From Paraburkholderia kururiensis JCM 10599 = LMG 19447 (lineage in GTDB: Bacteria; Pseudomonadota; Gammaproteobacteria; Burkholderiales; Burkholderiaceae), in the NCBI RefSeq assembly GCF_003986935.1, contig NZ_RJZE01000003.1:248001-312000 (forward strand): a stretch of DNA of 64,000 bases. Reading direction: 5' to 3'. Shown piece by piece: positions 1-8,401 of the stretch; the stretch's first letter is position 1; every line of letters starts with the position of its first letter. The position numbers and the translations under genes are program-made. The notes below the pieces were generated by a model. It saw only the letters and a program-made list of their open reading frames with translations. It did not search any database and was not told the origin of the DNA.

Positions 1-100
1 GAATCACTTCGGCCAGGTCAATGTCCGCGCCCGTTGCGGCACGGTCTGCTTTCGTCCACCCGAACGGCGGTTCTTCGATATACGCAATCGTTACCTTCAT
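1..100 (-). CDS. Partial solute-binding protein (N-terminus only)
   Basis: An ATG on the minus strand at 100 opens a frame that runs uninterrupted to the window edge (33 codons). The peptide starts MKVTIAYIEEPPFGWT and continues with TGADIDLAEVI, the pattern of the first strand and helix of family-3 extracellular solute-binding proteins that bind amino acids or similar small ligands. There is no signal peptide at this start, which is known for some cytosolic or regulatory members of the family. It lies 54 bases downstream of the LysR gene on the same strand and could be co-transcribed with it. The rest of the gene is outside the window, so substrate and completeness cannot be judged. Confidence 0.55.
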   Translation of the reverse strand, partial: MKVTIAYIEEPPFGWTKADRAATGADIDLAEVI

Positions 101-154
101 CGCTGTTTCTCGCGAAATGGAAGCGGCCATCACATCAGCCGATGGTCGACAATT

Positions 155-1120
155 TTATTTGCCTGCGCGGACGTCGCTTTTCCTGCCTTTGCCTGAGACG
201 GCGCGCCGGCTGGCATCCTTCGCCAAGCGCTGAGGATCGGCAAGCAGTTCGACCAGCCGTGTCTCGCATCCGGAAAACGAGTACCCGCGCCGCTGCGAGA
301 CCATGAATGTGAGCGCGCGCATGTGCCATGCACGCCGTCGGAGTTCGACAAGTGTTCCACTCGCAAGGTCGTCCGCAACCATATGACGCGGCATGTGCCC
401 CCAGCACAAGCCGCCCCTGAGCAGATCGTGCTTCGCGCCGAGATCATTCACCCACCACTGGCGTTCGCTGGCGACCCCTTGTTGTGTCTTTTCCGCATCG
501 GGCTGATTGTCGGTGACGACGAGCTGGATGTGCCGCCCAAATTCCTCCCGAGGGATGGACCCCGCGATTGCGGCCAGCGGATGCGATGGCGCGCAGACGG
601 TCACCATTTGTGCGTCACATAAATGCTGCCGTTCCATGGTGCCTGGGCTCAGTTCCGGCACGTCCATGATCGTCACCGCCAATGCACACGTGCCGTCGAG
701 AACCAGACGCTCGCCGCCCTGCATGGTCGTCATGCGCAGATTGATGGCAACCGTCGGAAAGTCCGCCTGCACGGTACGCAGGCATTCAATCAGGTGCGCG
801 CGCGGGAAATAGGTATCCACGGCAATCGAGACCTGGGGGACGCCGGCTTCGGCAATCGCCACCGCGCGCATCTTCATTTCCTCGGTGCGTGAGATCACCC
901 CGCGAGCATCGGGCAGAAGACTGCGGCCCGCAGCCGTAAGCGTCGCTTTGCGCGTGTTGCGCTCGAACAGCATCACATCGAAGGCACGCTCGAGCGCGTG
1001 GATCGCGTGACTGATCGCCGACTGCGCTCGCCTCAGCGCCCGCGCAGCCCCGGAAAAGCTTCCCTCATCACACACGGCGACGAAGGCCCGAAGTTGATTG
1101 ATGGTGACGTTGTCGAGCAT
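155..1120 (-). CDS. LysR-family transcriptional regulator
   Basis: 321-residue protein, normal LysR length. The winged helix-turn-helix is at residues 5-64 (INQLRAFVAVCDEGSFSGAA, then AQSAISHAIHALE), followed by the usual linker helix and a LysR substrate-binding domain from about residue 90. It is transcribed away from the SDR gene that starts at 1227, leaving a 106-base divergent promoter region, the classical arrangement for a LysR activator of the neighbouring operon. The inducer cannot be read from the sequence. Downstream on the same strand is the start of a solute-binding protein gene. The C-terminus is a basic low-complexity tail (RRAVSGKGRKSDVRAGK), a common end for this family and probably disordered. 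Confidence 0.93.
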   Translation of the reverse strand: MLDNVTINQLRAFVAVCDEGSFSGAARALRRAQSAISHAIHALERAFDVMLFERNTRKATLTAAGRSLLPDARGVISRTEEMKMRAVAIAEAGVPQVSIAVDTYFPRAHLIECLRTVQADFPTVAINLRMTTMQGGERLVLDGTCALAVTIMDVPELSPGTMERQHLCDAQMVTVCAPSHPLAAIAGSIPREEFGRHIQLVVTDNQPDAEKTQQGVASERQWWVNDLGAKHDLLRGGLCWGHMPRHMVADDLASGTLVELRRRAWHMRALTFMVSQRRGYSFSGCETRLVELLADPQRLAKDASRRAVSGKGRKSDVRAGK

Positions 1121-1226
1121 GGGTATCCAAAAAGTAGATGACAGCTATAGATATTTAGTCAATTGGCTTCATGAATCAAGAGCGCCAGAATCGTGTTTCC
1201 CGCTGTTGTTTCGAAGGATGCATGAC

Positions 1227-1961
1227 ATGAACAGACTGAATGGAAAGACCGCTGTGATCACCGGCGGCGCAACCGGCATCGGCCACGCCGCAGCAAAGCG
1301 CTTCATCGAGGAAGGCGCGTTCGTCTTCATTTTCGGCCGCCGGCAGGACGCGCTCGATGCTGCTGTCGCCGAACTCGGGCCCCATGCCCGCGCGGTGAAA
1401 GGCTCGGTCTCCGATCTGGCCGACCTCGACCGGCTCTACGCGGCAGTGAAGGCCGAGCGCGGAACCCTCGACATCGTCTTCGCCAATGCCGGGACGGGAA
1501 GCCCGCTTCCGCTCGGCCAGATCACCGCCGAACACATCGACGAGACTTTCGACACCAACGTGAAGGGCACGATCTTCACGGTCCAGAAGGCGCTGCCGCT
1601 GATGGGCCAGGGCGGTTCGATCATCCTGACCGGATCGAGTGCGGGCACCACGGGCGCCCCAGGATTCACGGCCTACAGCGCGAGCAAGGCAGCGGTGCGC
1701 AACCTCGCGCGAACCTGGGCGGAGGACCTGAAGGGCACCGGTATCCGGGTGAACGTGCTGTCGCCCGGAGCAACGGCGACCGAACTGGCGAAGGAGGCGC
1801 TAGGGGAAGAGGGCCAGAAGGCCTACGGTGCAATGACGCCGCTCCAGCGTATGGCCGATCCCGCGGAGATCGGCGCGGTGGCCGCCTTTCTTGCGTCGTC
1901 GGACAGCAGCTTCATGACTGCCAGCGAGGTCGCCGTCGACGGTGGCCTGGCACAACTCTGA
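1227..1961 (+). CDS. Short-chain dehydrogenase/reductase (SDR)
   Basis: Classical NAD(P)-dependent SDR of about 244 residues. The Rossmann glycine motif is GGATGIG near the N-terminus, the NAG motif is FANAGTG, and the active site is intact: Ser in ILTGSSAG and the Tyr-x3-Lys in YSASKAAV. The C-terminus ends with the usual VDGGLAQL. I chose ATG 1227 because GAAGG at 1213-1217 sits nine bases upstream; ATG 1218 and GTG or ATG codons further up are in frame but poorly placed. It is the first gene of a three-gene operon with the SDR at 1976 (14-base gap) and the NAD(P)-binding protein at 2771, divergent from the LysR gene. The substrate is unknown. Confidence 0.93.
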   Translation: MNRLNGKTAVITGGATGIGHAAAKRFIEEGAFVFIFGRRQDALDAAVAELGPHARAVKGSVSDLADLDRLYAAVKAERGTLDIVFANAGTGSPLPLGQITAEHIDETFDTNVKGTIFTVQKALPLMGQGGSIILTGSSAGTTGAPGFTAYSASKAAVRNLARTWAEDLKGTGIRVNVLSPGATATELAKEALGEEGQKAYGAMTPLQRMADPAEIGAVAAFLASSDSSFMTASEVAVDGGLAQL

Positions 1962-1975
1962 GGAGAAGAAATCAA

Positions 1976-2743
1976 ATGACGCAATCGCTAGAAGGCAAAA
2001 CAGCGCTCGTTACCGGGGCATCACGGGGCATTGGCCGCGCCATCGCCGAACGTCTTGCAAAGGACGGTGCAATGGTCGCGCTAACCTACAACGCCAGCAA
2101 ATCCAGCGCAGACGAGACGATCGCCGCCATAGAGAAAGCGGGAGGCACCGCGTTCGCGATCCATGCGGATCTTGTTGATGCGGCGACCATCCCGGCTTTG
2201 TTCGAGACACTCGACGGCGAGTTCACCAGGCGCAACGGCAGCAAAACGCTCGACATTCTGGTCAACAACGCGAGCAATTCCGGCTGGGTTGGCTTCAAGG
2301 ACGCGACGCCGGAAAGCTGGGATACCCTGATGGCGGTCTACGCCCGCGCGCCCTTCTTCATCATTCAGGCCGCTCTCGATCGTCTCGCCGATGGTGGACG
2401 CATCATCAACATTTCTTCCGCTGCCGCCACGAAGCCCGTGACGGCCGCGCCCGTCTACTCGATGGCGAAGGCGGCCATCAACACCCTGACCCATACGCTC
2501 GCAATCGAGCTGGGGCCACGTGGCATCACGGCGAACGCCGTAGCGCCAGGCTACACGCGAACGGATGCGAACGCGGAGTTTCGGAAGCGTCCGGAACTCG
2601 TCAAAGCAGTCGAGGCGCAAATCGCGCTGGGCCGCTTTGGCGAGCCTTCGGAAATCGCTGCCGTCGTGGCGTTCCTGGCCTCCGATGAAGGCCACTGGGT
2701 GACCGGCCAGACGATCGAAGCGAGCGGTGGTTACAAGCTCTGA
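1976..2743 (+). CDS. Short-chain dehydrogenase/reductase (SDR)
   Basis: 255-residue classical SDR. It has the cofactor motif GASRGIG, the structural NNAS motif (VNNASNSG), catalytic Ser in INISSAAA and the YSMAKAA active site. The C-terminal GQTIEASGG is typical of the 3-oxoacyl-ACP-reductase-like subgroup. It is preceded by AGGAG at 1961-1965 and lies 14 bases after the first SDR, so the two are translated from one message. Sequence similarity to the upstream SDR is only family-level, so this is a functional pair rather than a recent duplicate. The physiological substrate is not evident; such LysR-linked SDR pairs often reduce quinones or carbonyl compounds (inference). Confidence 0.93.
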   Translation: MTQSLEGKTALVTGASRGIGRAIAERLAKDGAMVALTYNASKSSADETIAAIEKAGGTAFAIHADLVDAATIPALFETLDGEFTRRNGSKTLDILVNNASNSGWVGFKDATPESWDTLMAVYARAPFFIIQAALDRLADGGRIINISSAAATKPVTAAPVYSMAKAAINTLTHTLAIELGPRGITANAVAPGYTRTDANAEFRKRPELVKAVEAQIALGRFGEPSEIAAVVAFLASDEGHWVTGQTIEASGGYKL

Positions 2744-2770
2744 GCGCGCCGGGAAACGAAGGAGAAACAG

Positions 2771-3367
2771 ATGAGTTATGCAATCGTTGGCTTCGGCAAG
2801 ATCGGCCACGCACTGGCCAGAGCGTTCGCCCGCAAGGGCATCGAAGTATCCGTTGCAACCACGCGCGACCCGGCAAGTTTTGCGTCCGATGCAGCAGCCA
2901 TCGGACCTACGATCATTCCCCAAACCCTGGCGCAAGCCGTCAAGGCGGACGTCATCTTTCTGGCAATCCGTTTCGAATCGCACCCGGAGGTCGCGAAGGC
3001 GCTGCCCAGCTGGAAAGAAAAGACCATCATCGACGCGATGAACACGTTCGCGCCGCCGGAAGAACTGGACGGTCTTCCGTCCTCAGCTTTCGTCGCGAAA
3101 GCGTTCAACGGAGCCAGGCTCGTGAAGGGCTTCAACCATCTGGGCGCCTCTGTCCTTTCCCAGGATCCGGCCGTACACGGTGGCAGGCGAGTCGTGTTCC
3201 TCGCGAGCGATGACGACGGCGCCGCAGCGGAGGTTGGCGCGCTCGCGGAAGACCTGGGCTTCGCGCCGGTCAAGCTTGGCGGGCTGTCGGAAGGTGGACT
3301 GCTTGTACACGCGCGCGGAGAGAGCTGGGGTCACCTGATCTTCAAGGACCTGATCAAGTTCGACTGA
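2771..3367 (+). CDS. NADPH-dependent F420-reductase-like NAD(P)-binding protein
   Basis: 198 residues with an N-terminal Rossmann fold (YAIVGFGKIGHALARAF) of the F420-oxidoreductase / NADP-oxidoreductase coenzyme-binding family. The conserved KAFNG block and the GFNHLGA segment are characteristic of small members that act with NADPH on unknown partners. In Burkholderiaceae, which generally lack F420, the protein is usually annotated only as an NAD(P)-binding oxidoreductase, so the family name should not be taken as a claim about F420. RBS GAAGGAGAAACAG precedes ATG 2771. It is the third gene of the operon begun by the two SDRs. A perfect 14-base palindrome (3375-3388) follows closely but has no T run. 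Confidence 0.85.
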   Translation: MSYAIVGFGKIGHALARAFARKGIEVSVATTRDPASFASDAAAIGPTIIPQTLAQAVKADVIFLAIRFESHPEVAKALPSWKEKTIIDAMNTFAPPEELDGLPSSAFVAKAFNGARLVKGFNHLGASVLSQDPAVHGGRRVVFLASDDDGAAAEVGALAEDLGFAPVKLGGLSEGGLLVHARGESWGHLIFKDLIKFD

Positions 3368-3468
3368 TGAAGAGAGGCGTCGACGCCTGGCGCCGCCGGC
3401 GGTCGTGACGGGATTCGATGCCCCCAACAACGGCAACGGCGGCACTCGCCCCACCCGCAAGACACCGT

Positions 3469-4197
3469 CTACCGCCACGCCTGCGTAAACTCTTCGATCA
3501 CACGCGCAAGATGGGCCTGCATCGCCGTGCGCGCGCCGGTCGCATCGCGCGCCAGAATGGCCGAAAAAATACGCTGATGGTCGTCCTGCGAAGCCGCGCG
3601 CAGCGCAGGCGTATGGAAATGCTCCTCGATCTTTTGCCACAGAGGGTCTGCGCGCGAGTTGTCCCACATCGCCGTCACCACGCCTTGCAGCATGCCGTTG
3701 CCTGTTGCCCGCGCAATCGCGAGATGGAACTCGCGATCCGCAGCCTCGTTCGCGGCCTTGTCGTCCATGTTCTCGCGCATTGCCCGCATGGCGGCGAAGA
3801 GCCGGTCCAGATCGGCATCCCTGCGCTCGGTGGCGGCGAGCGCCGCGATTTCGCTTTCGATCACCGCGCGTGCTCGCAGCGTCTCTATGGGACCCGATCC
3901 GCGCGGCAGTTCGAACCCGATCGATCGCGCTTGCGCCGCCTCGGCCACATAGATGCCCGAGCCCACGCGCACCTCGACCACGCCCTGCACTTCCAGCGCG
4001 ATGATCGCTTCGCGCACCTGCGTGCGGCTCACGCCGAAGCGCTCGGCCAGCGTGCGCTCAGAAGGCAGACGCGCGCGCGGCCCCACGTCGCCGGCCACGA
4101 TCAGATCGTAGATCTGGCTCGCCAGCCCGACGTACGAACGGTCGGCCGCTTCCGCATCGGCGACGCGGCCGTTTGGCGTTTGCGAAACATCGGCCAT
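3469..4197 (-). CDS. GntR-family regulator, FadR/FCD subfamily
   Basis: 242 residues. The N-terminal winged helix is at about 25-90, with RLPSERTLAERFGVSRTQVR and the wing VRVGSGIYV; the C-terminal FCD ligand-binding domain follows, with its metal-binding histidine region around EFHLAIARATGN. It is transcribed divergently from the ABC sugar importer that begins at 4622, and three copies of a TGGTnnnCCA-type palindrome, the usual operator of FadR-subfamily regulators, lie in between. The simplest reading is a repressor of the importer and of itself, relieved by a sugar or sugar acid that the importer brings in. The effector is not identifiable from sequence. Confidence 0.93.
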   Translation of the reverse strand: MADVSQTPNGRVADAEAADRSYVGLASQIYDLIVAGDVGPRARLPSERTLAERFGVSRTQVREAIIALEVQGVVEVRVGSGIYVAEAAQARSIGFELPRGSGPIETLRARAVIESEIAALAATERRDADLDRLFAAMRAMRENMDDKAANEAADREFHLAIARATGNGMLQGVVTAMWDNSRADPLWQKIEEHFHTPALRAASQDDHQRIFSAILARDATGARTAMQAHLARVIEEFTQAWR

Positions 4198-4252
4198 CCA
4201 GTCTTCCCGTAGTCATGGGTGCCGCCAGGCCGGCAGCACAAGTTCGTCAAAA

Positions 4253-4262
4253 TGGTATACCA
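4253..4262. promoter_or_regulatory. Candidate GntR operator 1 (TGGTATACCA)
   Basis: Perfect ten-base palindrome TGGTATACCA, 56 bases upstream of the GntR start at 4197. This is the textbook operator form of FadR/FCD-type GntR regulators. It is the best of three such sites in the divergent region and is placed to control the regulator's own promoter. Confidence 0.65.
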
Positions 4263-4362
4263 CTTCCCGCGGCACGCCGAGTCCGTCAGCCCGCGCGGCG
4301 GCGATCCGCAAGGCATGGCATCACCGCGCCGGCAGTGGCCCGAAAGGAGGCGCCGGGCGCCG

Positions 4363-4372
4363 TGGTAAACCA
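4363..4372. promoter_or_regulatory. Candidate GntR operator 2 (TGGTAAACCA)
   Basis: TGGTAAACCA keeps both half-sites TGGT and ACCA of operator 1, with one centre change. It lies 250 bases upstream of the importer start codon and 110 bases from operator 1. Confidence 0.55.
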
Positions 4373-4387
4373 CTATCGCGCCTGGAT

Positions 4388-4397
4388 TGGTATGCCA
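4388..4397. promoter_or_regulatory. Candidate GntR operator 3 (TGGTATGCCA)
   Basis: TGGTATGCCA differs from the perfect palindrome at one base and begins exactly 25 bases after the start of operator 2, so the two are not quite in helical phase. The rest of the 424-base region 4198-4621 holds no gene that I can see. Confidence 0.5.
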
Positions 4398-4621
4398 GTG
4401 ACAATCCGTTGTGTCAGATGGGGAGGCGTTTGCGCAGGCCCTTCTAGTCGCTTCGAGGGAACGCCTTTGAAGAATCCTTTTCGCCGGTTCGGTGCATCCG
4501 ATCCGGTCCCGCTGTAGCACTTCCGCAAGATTCCCTGCATCACGCACACCGTCCCGGCCATCCGGGCAAGCCGTGCGCCCGCAACCGGTCAACAGGTTCA
4601 ATCCAACAAACTGGAGACAAC

Positions 4622-5749
4622 ATGCTTTCAGGAATCCACGTGCTACGCGCGGCAGCGACCGCGGCATTGGCGCTGTACGCAGGCGCGTCTTTCGCGCAGG
4701 CATCCATCGTGTCCGGGCCGTCCAGCGACCCCACCTGCATGGTCCCCTGGAAGAGCGACACGAAGTTCGTCAAGTATCCGAAGAAGAACGGGCCCTACCG
4801 GGTCGCGCTGGTGAACGGTTATATCGCGAACACCTGGCGTATCCAGATGATCAAGACGGCGAAGGCCTATACAGCGCAACCGGCCGTCGCCTCCAAGCTC
4901 AAGGAATTCAAGGTGGTGTCGACCGGCGAGGACGTGCCCGCGCAGATCTCGGCGGTCAATAACTTCATCGACGCCGGCTACGACGCGATCATTGTGGACG
5001 CGCAGAATCCCGCGTCGTTCGGCCCGGCGATCCGCCGTGCGAAGAAGGCGGGCGTCGTGCTGGTCGCCTTCGACAACACGCTCGACAGCGAAGACGCGAT
5101 CAACGTGGACGTCGATCAGTACGGCCTCGGCGTGCTGTGGGCGAAGTGGCTCGCCGGGCACCTGCCGAACGGCGGCAAGGTGCTCGAAGTGCGCGGCGTG
5201 GCGGGCACCTCAGTGGATACCGACCGGCACAACGGCTTCCAGAAAACGCTCGACGCCACCGGCAAGAAGTGGAACGTGGTGCAGGTCTACGGCAAATGGG
5301 ACGACGGCGTCGCGCAGAAAGCCACCGCCGACGCGATTGCCGTGCAGGGCCATTTCGACGGCATTTCGGCGCAAGGCGGCGACACGGGCGTCGTGCGCGC
5401 GATGATCGACGCGAAGCATCCGTTCGTGCCGTTCGGCGGCGAAACGGAAAACGGCTTTCGCAAGTTCTGCGCGCAATACGGCGCCCAGGGGCTGAAGTGC
5501 ACGTCCGCCGGCAGCGGTCCCGCGCAGGTCGCGGTGGCGATCAAGACGGCGCTCGCCGCGCTCGATGGCCAGACCATTCCCGTGGCGATCAAGCTGCCGC
5601 TCGACGTGACCGACGACTCGAAGCTCAAGGCGGGCGTCAACTATTTCCCGAACGAGTCCGACAACTTCTTTGTCGGCAATTCGTTTCCCACGTGCGGCAT
5701 CAATTTCTCCGCGCAGGAAATCATGAAGCAGAGCCAGGGCAACCAGTAA
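4622..5749 (+). CDS. Sugar ABC transporter, periplasmic substrate-binding protein
   Basis: 375 residues with an N-terminal signal peptide (residues 1-25, ending GASFAQA) and a periplasmic-binding fold of the ribose/galactose (Peripla_BP_4) type. Family features are GYDAIIVDAQNP, a DVDQYGLG strand and the C-terminal hinge. RBS CTGGAGAC lies just before ATG 4622. It delivers ligand to the ATPase and two permeases that follow at 5784, 7421 and 8398. It contains several cysteines (SDPTCMVPW, FCAQYGAQGLKCTS, FPTCGINF), so a disulfide is likely in the mature protein. The ligand cannot be named from sequence; pentoses, hexoses and polyols are all handled by this family. Confidence 0.93.
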   Translation: MLSGIHVLRAAATAALALYAGASFAQASIVSGPSSDPTCMVPWKSDTKFVKYPKKNGPYRVALVNGYIANTWRIQMIKTAKAYTAQPAVASKLKEFKVVSTGEDVPAQISAVNNFIDAGYDAIIVDAQNPASFGPAIRRAKKAGVVLVAFDNTLDSEDAINVDVDQYGLGVLWAKWLAGHLPNGGKVLEVRGVAGTSVDTDRHNGFQKTLDATGKKWNVVQVYGKWDDGVAQKATADAIAVQGHFDGISAQGGDTGVVRAMIDAKHPFVPFGGETENGFRKFCAQYGAQGLKCTSAGSGPAQVAVAIKTALAALDGQTIPVAIKLPLDVTDDSKLKAGVNYFPNESDNFFVGNSFPTCGINFSAQEIMKQSQGNQ

Positions 5750-5783
5750 TCCGGTTGGCCCACGACATGACGGGAGACGCAGC

Positions 5784-7424
5784 ATGCCGCAGGATGCGCA
5801 GCAGCGGGAGCGACTGGAACGACAGGAACAATCGGAGCAGCCCGAGCAGTTGCTCTTTCAGATGTCGGGCGTGTCGAAGAGCTACGGCGGCGCCGTTGCG
5901 CTGGACCATGCGCAACTCGCCGTGCGTCGCGGACGCATCCACGCGATTCTCGGCGAGAACGGCGCGGGCAAGTCCACGCTGCTGAAGGTGATGTCCGGCG
6001 TCGTGCAGCCGGACGAAGGCACCATGCGGCTCGACGGCCGCGAAGTCGCGTTCGGCTCGCCTGCCGAGGCGAACGCGGCCGGCATCGTCTGCGTGTATCA
6101 GGAGCTTTCGCTGATCCCCGACCTGAGCGTGGCGGACAACATCTTCGCGTCGAACCCGCCGCGCCGCTTCGGCATGATCGACCGCAAGGCTCAACGTCGC
6201 CAGGCCGAGGCCGCGCTCGCGCGTGCCGGCGCGCCGGACATCAACCCGCTCGCCAAAGTGCGCGACCTGCCGCTCTCGCGCCAGCAGATGGTCGAACTCG
6301 CGAAAGGGCTCGCGCACGAACCGCGCATCCTGATTCTCGACGAGGCCACGTCGGCGCTGACCGCCGCCGACGTGGCGCGCGTGATCGAAGTGCTCAAACG
6401 CCTGCGTGACGAAGGGCTCGCGCTGCTCTTCATCTCGCACCGCATGCACGAGGTGAAGGCGCTCGCGGACGAATGCACGGTCTATCGCAACGGTCGTCAC
6501 GTGATGAGCTTCGAAGCCGGCACGCGCACCGACAACGAGGTTGTCGAAATGATGATCGGCAGGACGTATCAGCATGCTTTCCCGGCCAAACCTGCGAATC
6601 ACGCTGGCGGTGAAGCCGCCGACGAACCAGCGGAGCCTGGACAGCGCCAAACCGCGGCCCCGGTGCTGGCCTGCCGCGACCTCTCGTGGAGCGACACGCT
6701 GCGAGGCATCAGCTTCTCGCTCACGCGCGGCGAAATTCTGGGTCTGGGCGGCCTCGACGGACAAGGCCAGCGCGAACTGCTGCTCGCGCTGTTCGGCGTG
6801 TTGCGCGGTTGCGCCGGCACGATCGAGATCGACGGCAAGGCCGTGTCGATCGGCAGCCCGATGGCCGCGCGCGCGAAAGGCATCGGCATGGCGCTGATTC
6901 CCGAAGACCGCAAGACCGAAGGCCTGATGCTGCCCATGTCGGTGCGCGAAAATCTGTCGTTCGCCGCGCTCGACCGCATGTCCATCGCGGGCGTGATCGA
7001 CCGCGAGCGCCAGCAGGCGCTGGTCGACCAGATGACCACGCTGCTCGCCATCAAATCGGCAAGCGTCGACGCGGCCGTGGGGTCGCTCTCAGGCGGCAAC
7101 CAGCAGAAAGTGGTGATCGCCAAGTGGCTCGCGCGCAAGCCGCGCATCCTGCTGCTGAGCGACCCCACGCGCGGCATCGACGTCGGCACCAAGCAGGAAA
7201 TCTATCAACTGCTGCGGCGCCTTGCCGACGAAGGCGCGGCCATCCTGTTCTATTCGACCGACTACGACGAGCTGATCGGCTGCTGCGACCGCGTGCTCGT
7301 GCTGTACGAAGGCCGCATCAAGAAAGAACTCGTCGGGCCGGAGATCACCGAGCAGAACCTGATCGCGAGCGCGCTCGACCTGCCGGTCGGGCAGCTCTCG
7401 CCTTCCACGGGAGTTGCATCATGA
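5784..7424 (+). CDS. Sugar ABC transporter, duplicated ATP-binding subunit
   Basis: 546 residues, the double-domain ATPase typical of RbsA/MglA/XylG-type importers. The N-terminal domain has Walker A GENGAGKST, a signature (LSRQQMVELAKGL) that is degenerate as usual, and Walker B ILILDEATSAL. The C-terminal domain lacks a canonical Walker A but has the LSGGNQQKVVIAKWL signature and LLLSDPTRGIDVG, the normal asymmetry of this family. A low-complexity segment of about 20 residues (EQSEQPEQ) precedes the first domain, and another (NHAGGEAADEPAEPGQ) links the two halves. The stop codon overlaps the start of the next gene (ATGA at 7421-7424), indicating translational coupling. Confidence 0.95.
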   Translation: MPQDAQQRERLERQEQSEQPEQLLFQMSGVSKSYGGAVALDHAQLAVRRGRIHAILGENGAGKSTLLKVMSGVVQPDEGTMRLDGREVAFGSPAEANAAGIVCVYQELSLIPDLSVADNIFASNPPRRFGMIDRKAQRRQAEAALARAGAPDINPLAKVRDLPLSRQQMVELAKGLAHEPRILILDEATSALTAADVARVIEVLKRLRDEGLALLFISHRMHEVKALADECTVYRNGRHVMSFEAGTRTDNEVVEMMIGRTYQHAFPAKPANHAGGEAADEPAEPGQRQTAAPVLACRDLSWSDTLRGISFSLTRGEILGLGGLDGQGQRELLLALFGVLRGCAGTIEIDGKAVSIGSPMAARAKGIGMALIPEDRKTEGLMLPMSVRENLSFAALDRMSIAGVIDRERQQALVDQMTTLLAIKSASVDAAVGSLSGGNQQKVVIAKWLARKPRILLLSDPTRGIDVGTKQEIYQLLRRLADEGAAILFYSTDYDELIGCCDRVLVLYEGRIKKELVGPEITEQNLIASALDLPVGQLSPSTGVAS

Positions 7425-8401
7425 GCGGTCTGCGTTACTGGTATGCGGAAAATCGCGGCACGAGCTTCGCGTTCGGCCTGTTCGTGCTGATGTTCGCGAT
7501 CTATCTGTTCAACTATCCGTCCGCGCTTTCGGCGAACGTGTTCCAGACGGCGGCGAACAAGGCCGTGCTGCTCGCGCTCGTTTCGATGGCCCAGGCGCTC
7601 GTGGTACTGACGGCCGGCATCGATCTTTCCGTGGGCATGATTCTGGTGCTGACGAACTGCATCGGCTCGTGGCTCGTCGTGGGCGACGCGTTGCACAGCG
7701 CGCTCGGCATTGCCGGCGTGCTTGCGGCCGGCGCGCTGTGCGGCGCGCTCAACGGCGTGATCATCATCTTCGGCCGGCTGCAGCCCATCGTCACGACCAT
7801 CGCGACGGGCGCGCTGTACTACGGCTTCGCGCTGCTGCTGCGCCCGGTTCCAGGCGGCACGATCAACGACGATCTCGGCGACGCACTGACCGGCAAGGTA
7901 GCCGCCGTGATGCCGGCGAGCCTGCTGATTCTGCTCGCCGCGGTGGTCATCATCTGGATTCCTTTCAAACGCTCGACCATCGGACGTGCAGCGTATGCGA
8001 CCGGCTCGTCCGAAGCCGCGGCTTTCCTCTCCGGCATGCCGATTCGCCGCGCGAAATTCGCGAGCTATACGCTTGCTGGCCTGCTCGCCGCGATCGGCGG
8101 ACTCTTCCTCACCTTCTTCACGGACACCGGCGAAGCAAGCCTTGGCAGTGCCAACTCGTACACGCTGTTCTCGATCGCCGCCGTGGTGATCGGCGGCGTG
8201 TCGCTGCTCGGCGGCAAGGGCAGCGCGATCGGCGCGATCTTCGGCGCGTTCGCGTTCCGCTCGATCGGCGACCTGCTGTTCGTATTCAATGTCGATGCTC
8301 TGTGGCAACCGCTGTTCCAGGGCGTGATCCTGTTGCTCGCCGTCGCGATCGGGGCATGCGGGCTGTTCAGGGTGCGCAATCGTCTGGAGTGGTTCCAATG
8401 A
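7421..8401 (+). CDS. Sugar ABC transporter permease 1
   Basis: 326 residues starting MSGLRYWYAENRGTSFAF, with about ten hydrophobic segments of the BPD_transp_2 fold (RbsC family). The signature region is LTAGIDLSVGMIL, followed by later loop GGVSLLGGKGSAIGA. The start is fixed by a four-base ATGA overlap with the ATPase gene, and the end overlaps the second permease gene in the same way (8398-8401). It probably forms a heterodimeric channel with the 8398 product. A separate permease pair like this one is common in Burkholderiales sugar importers, whereas RbsC alone forms a homodimer. Confidence 0.94.
   Translation: MSGLRYWYAENRGTSFAFGLFVLMFAIYLFNYPSALSANVFQTAANKAVLLALVSMAQALVVLTAGIDLSVGMILVLTNCIGSWLVVGDALHSALGIAGVLAAGALCGALNGVIIIFGRLQPIVTTIATGALYYGFALLLRPVPGGTINDDLGDALTGKVAAVMPASLLILLAAVVIIWIPFKRSTIGRAAYATGSSEAAAFLSGMPIRRAKFASYTLAGLLAAIGGLFLTFFTDTGEASLGSANSYTLFSIAAVVIGGVSLLGGKGSAIGAIFGAFAFRSIGDLLFVFNVDALWQPLFQGVILLLAVAIGACGLFRVRNRLEWFQ

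Noticed and set aside
3375..3388. 14-base palindrome AGGCGTCGACGCCT after the F420-reductase-like gene
   Set aside because: It has no loop or T run and could be chance in high-GC DNA.
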